7,551 bases of DNA from an uncultured Collinsella sp. (GTDB lineage Bacteria; Actinomycetota; Coriobacteriia; Coriobacteriales; Coriobacteriaceae). The notes beneath the pieces were generated by a model. It ran no database searches. It was not told where the DNA came from and worked only from the letters and a program-made list of their open reading frames with translations. The first letter of the stretch is position 1. Every line of letters begins with the position of its first letter. Location: contig URNJ01000084.1 of the NCBI GenBank assembly GCA_900549215.1, forward strand, positions 1-7,551. The letters are read 5' to 3'. Of the stretch, positions 5,053 to 7,551 are shown piece by piece. The translations under genes and the position numbers were made by a program.

Positions 5053-7254
5053 TTACTCGCTGTAGCGGGTGGCGATGGCAGCTTGTACCATGCCGGTGCT
5101 CATGAGGTAGGTCACCAGGAAGTAGCCGCCGTAGGCTGCCAGGAAGATCGCGCAGGTGAGGCCCACGGTGCTGCCGATGCTCATATTTCCGAAAATGCTC
5201 ACCAACTCGATGATCACCTTAAGTGCCACAAAGGAATGCGCCAGGCCCACTGCCAACGGGAACAGGAAGAATACCGCTTGCTGCGCCATCACCGAATGGC
5301 GAATCTGGCGATCGTCGCAGCCGATCTGTGCCAGCACACGATAGCTGCGGCTGCCGTCGGCCACATTGGAGAGCTGCTGGATCGACAGAATCGCCGCGCA
5401 TGCAACGACCAATACAAAGCCGATGTAGATGGCTAGGTAGCTAATAAGACCGTTCATTTGCGCTGCCTGCGTGTACATCTCGGAGCGTGTGATGAAGGTT
5501 CCCCACGACCCCGGCTCCTTGCCGTCAACGAGCAGATTGTCGAGCACAGTGTATTTAATGCTCTCGTCTGCCTCGGTCGTATCCATCCCCTGTTTGTAGT
5601 TAACGAGCAGGCTACTGGAATACGGCTGCAGATTAAGTTGGGACAACAGCTCGTCGGCAACGACGACGGTACCCGGATTACTGCCCATCGCCGAGTTGGC
5701 GATGGCCGCCGTATCTTCGTCCGACTTATCGGTTGCGGGCTTGAGCGTATGCCCGCCCAAGGTAAGGGCATGGCCGCCAGCCATATACTTGGTGTACAGG
5801 TCGACCAGCTCGCCGCCCATATCACACGTGAGCAGATACTGGTCGCGGTCAATGCTCACCGGCTCCTCGCCCATCATCTGGCGCAGTTTGTTGTACTGGC
5901 TCGCCGGCGTCACAAACAGACCCATCGCATCGGCATTGCTGCCCCCGAGCGCCTTGGGAAGCTTTTCGCCCATGGTCTTGCACATTTCACTTGGAGTCAC
6001 CGAAGGATCCGAGCCGCCGAGCGGGTAACTCAGATACAAATCGATCTGCACGTGCTCACCGGCAACATCGGCGATATTGACCTTCTTGCTGGTCTCGTCG
6101 TTGTTGTCCGCCGACTTGCGCTCGCCATGCCATGCAGCGTACAAATCGACCGTTGCATCGGCCAGCACCATGCGATCGGCCTCAGACGGATTGACATACT
6201 CTTTGTAGTAGTCGAGCGTATCGGGCGTGTAATAAACATACGTCTGAGACACGTCAACAGGGTTATAGCGCTCCAGGTTTTCGTTCATCACGTTGGCGAT
6301 CGACATACCGCACGTCACCGAGGTAATGGCGAGGAACAGAATCATCGCGATGACGCCCATCGAAAAGCACACCGTATTGACCTTGGCCGAAAGCTGACGC
6401 ACGGTAAACATGTTGAGGCCGCGCCAATACACGCTGCGCAGGCTCTGCAGCAGCTTGATGAGCATGCCCGAGAGTCCCCAGAACAGCGCAAAGGTGCCCA
6501 CGGTAACCATAGCGGTCGTAATGCCAAACTGGCTCATGGCCTCTTGCAGCTTGCTGTCCGTCGCGGTTAGCGGGAACCCATCACGTAGCAGACGGTAATA
6601 GGCAACGCCCACAAGCACCACGCCCACGGCAAAGATGGCAATCGCGATCCAGGGGTTGCGTGTCTTGATGCTCTCGTTGCGACGCTCGGCACCCATAAGC
6701 TCGATGAGTTTGGTACGACGAACGGCGCGCAGGTTCAGCAGTAACGTGAGCACAAACATTACGAGCATGCAGACAAGGGTCAGGTTGAACGCATGCACCG
6801 AGAAAAAGAAGTGGAAATTGGCGATCTGTGTCTTAAAGAGCGAGGCCGTAAAGAACGTCATGAGCTGGGAGAGCCCCACGCCCAGCACAATGCCGGCGAC
6901 AAAGGCCACGACCGATACTATCACGGTCTCGAGCGCCATGATCGTGGCGACGCGCCCGCGCCCCATGCCGAGCACCTGGTACAGGCCAAACTCCTTCTTG
7001 CGGCGTTTCATGATGAAGTTATTGGCATACACCATCAAAAAGGCCATGACGCCGGCCAAAAAGTACGTCAGGTAGCCGAGTATGCTGCCCATAACCTGCG
7101 CCAAGCCCTCTTCATCGATTCCGGCGATATCGACCTGCATCGAGATGGTGTTAAAGGCATAGAAGACCGTGACGCCCAGGGTGAGCGTCAAAAGGTAGAC
7201 GAGGTAATCGCGGCCGGCGCGGCGGACGTTGCCCCAAGCGAGTTTACAGAGCAT
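5053..7254 (-). CDS. FtsX/BceB-type ABC transporter permease
   Basis: This 733-residue membrane protein partners the ATPase encoded just upstream. The layout matches BceB-type permeases of peptide-antibiotic sensing and resistance modules: seven N-terminal helices (about 17-37, 57-78, 107-130, 152-174, 202-220, 246-266, 295-318), one large outside domain (about 320-602) and three C-terminal helices (603-625, 657-682, 696-718). Family-like stretches are KLAWGNVRRAGRDYLVYLL near the N-terminus and KRRKKEFGLYQVLGM (83-97). The outside domain of about 280 residues is larger than the roughly 200 usual for BceB. The ATG at 7254 is preferred because GAGGG lies five bases upstream and the family N-terminus starts there; a GTG four codons earlier is an alternative. 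The ATG overlaps the ATPase stop by 11 bases, which points to translational coupling. The substrate is unknown; lipid-II-binding peptides are typical for the family. Confidence 0.9.
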   Translation of the reverse strand: MLCKLAWGNVRRAGRDYLVYLLTLTLGVTVFYAFNTISMQVDIAGIDEEGLAQVMGSILGYLTYFLAGVMAFLMVYANNFIMKRRKKEFGLYQVLGMGRGRVATIMALETVIVSVVAFVAGIVLGVGLSQLMTFFTASLFKTQIANFHFFFSVHAFNLTLVCMLVMFVLTLLLNLRAVRRTKLIELMGAERRNESIKTRNPWIAIAIFAVGVVLVGVAYYRLLRDGFPLTATDSKLQEAMSQFGITTAMVTVGTFALFWGLSGMLIKLLQSLRSVYWRGLNMFTVRQLSAKVNTVCFSMGVIAMILFLAITSVTCGMSIANVMNENLERYNPVDVSQTYVYYTPDTLDYYKEYVNPSEADRMVLADATVDLYAAWHGERKSADNNDETSKKVNIADVAGEHVQIDLYLSYPLGGSDPSVTPSEMCKTMGEKLPKALGGSNADAMGLFVTPASQYNKLRQMMGEEPVSIDRDQYLLTCDMGGELVDLYTKYMAGGHALTLGGHTLKPATDKSDEDTAAIANSAMGSNPGTVVVADELLSQLNLQPYSSSLLVNYKQGMDTTEADESIKYTVLDNLLVDGKEPGSWGTFITRSEMYTQAAQMNGLISYLAIYIGFVLVVACAAILSIQQLSNVADGSRSYRVLAQIGCDDRQIRHSVMAQQAVFFLFPLAVGLAHSFVALKVIIELVSIFGNMSIGSTVGLTCAIFLAAYGGYFLVTYLMSTGMVQAAIATRYSE

Positions 7255-7551
7255 CGGAGCCCTCACCGCCCATCATGGCAACGACCTCCATAATGCGGTC
7301 GAAGAACTCTCGGCGGTCGGTGTCGCCGCGGCGCAGCTCGGTGAAGATCTTGCCGTCGCGGATAAACAGCACACGGCTCGTGTAGCTGGCGGCAAAGCTG
7401 TCGTGCGTGACCATGAGCACGGTGGCGCGCAGGCGGCGATTGAGGGCCTCCAGGCTCTCGAGCAGCAGGCGGGCGCTCTTGGAATCGAGAGCGCCGGTGG
7501 GCTCGTCGGCCATGATCATGGTGGGGTCGGTGACGAGCGCGCGAGCCGCGG
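7244..7551 (-). CDS. ABC transporter ATP-binding protein, C-terminal part (cut by window edge)
   Basis: About 102 C-terminal codons of an ABC ATPase are visible; the N-terminal part, with Walker A, Q-loop and signature motif, lies beyond the right edge. The reading frame runs open to the last base. It begins with AARALVTDP, the stretch that normally follows the LSGGQ signature. Next come Walker B (MIMADEP) with its catalytic Glu, the D-loop (GALDSKSA) and the switch His in VTHD. The C-terminal FIRDGKIFTELRRGD is typical of the MacB/LolD/BceA group. It should energise the overlapping BceB-type permease at the inner face of the membrane. Full-length relatives have about 250 residues. Confidence 0.93.
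   Translation of the reverse strand, partial: AARALVTDPTMIMADEPTGALDSKSARLLLESLEALNRRLRATVLMVTHDSFAASYTSRVLFIRDGKIFTELRRGDTDRREFFDRIMEVVAMMGGEGSDAL
7260..7264 (-). promoter_or_regulatory. ribosome binding site for the ABC permease inside the ATPase gene
   Basis: On the minus strand GAGGG lies five bases before the ATG at 7254, within the last codons of the ATPase gene. It favours this ATG over the GTG at 7266 and fits coupled translation of the pair. Confidence 0.55.

Noticed and set aside
5458..6570. Plus-strand open frame of 370 codons opposite the ABC permease
   Set aside because: It is antisense to the permease, rich in His and Arg as expected from the reverse complement, and has no ribosome binding site.
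1..7551. CRISPR array, tRNA, rRNA, insertion sequence or phage genes
   Set aside because: No regularly spaced direct repeats, cloverleaf sequence, ribosomal RNA segment, transposase or integrase motif was seen on either strand.

Overview
The window looks like chromosomal DNA of a high-GC gut actinobacterium of the class Coriobacteriia, most like Collinsella. This is an inference from the GC-rich codon choice, clear GGAGG-type ribosome binding sites, the gene content and the GC-rich foldback repeats between genes. No rRNA or taxonomic marker is present to prove it.

Layout, left to right: an AT-rich gene-free stretch (1-444) carries a 25-bp inverted repeat, a cluster of three similar 9-bp boxes and a candidate promoter. 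It leads into a plus-strand class I DAHP synthase gene (445-1476), the first step of aromatic amino acid synthesis. Everything to its right is on the minus strand. Read in transcription order, that is: the C-terminal part of an ABC transporter ATPase (7551-7244), its overlapping ten-helix FtsX/BceB-type permease (7254-5053), an APC-superfamily permease (4742-3312) and agmatine deiminase (2943-1738). The DAHP synthase and agmatine deiminase genes converge at about 1477-1737.

The APC permease and agmatine deiminase probably form an agmatine uptake and breakdown module. The permease would bring in agmatine, perhaps in exchange for putrescine or a pathway product, and the deiminase would convert it to N-carbamoylputrescine and ammonia. 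Neither a putrescine carbamoyltransferase with carbamate kinase nor an N-carbamoylputrescine amidase is present here. The ABC pair resembles BceAB-type modules for peptide-antibiotic sensing or resistance. It appears functionally separate from the agmatine genes.

The most unusual content lies between the genes. Four foldback elements, at 1478-1600, 1622-1741, 3223-3320 and 4869-5008, sit at or near gene 3' ends. They share pieces of sequence: a GTTACG-type 12-bp hairpin, a 15-nt conserved block and a GCGTAC/GTACGC core hairpin. Two of them show compensatory base changes in the same stem. They look like one family of dispersed structured intergenic repeats that may also act as transcription terminators. 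The 5' leader of agmatine deiminase also holds several mutually exclusive helices. No tRNA, rRNA, CRISPR array, insertion sequence or phage gene was seen.
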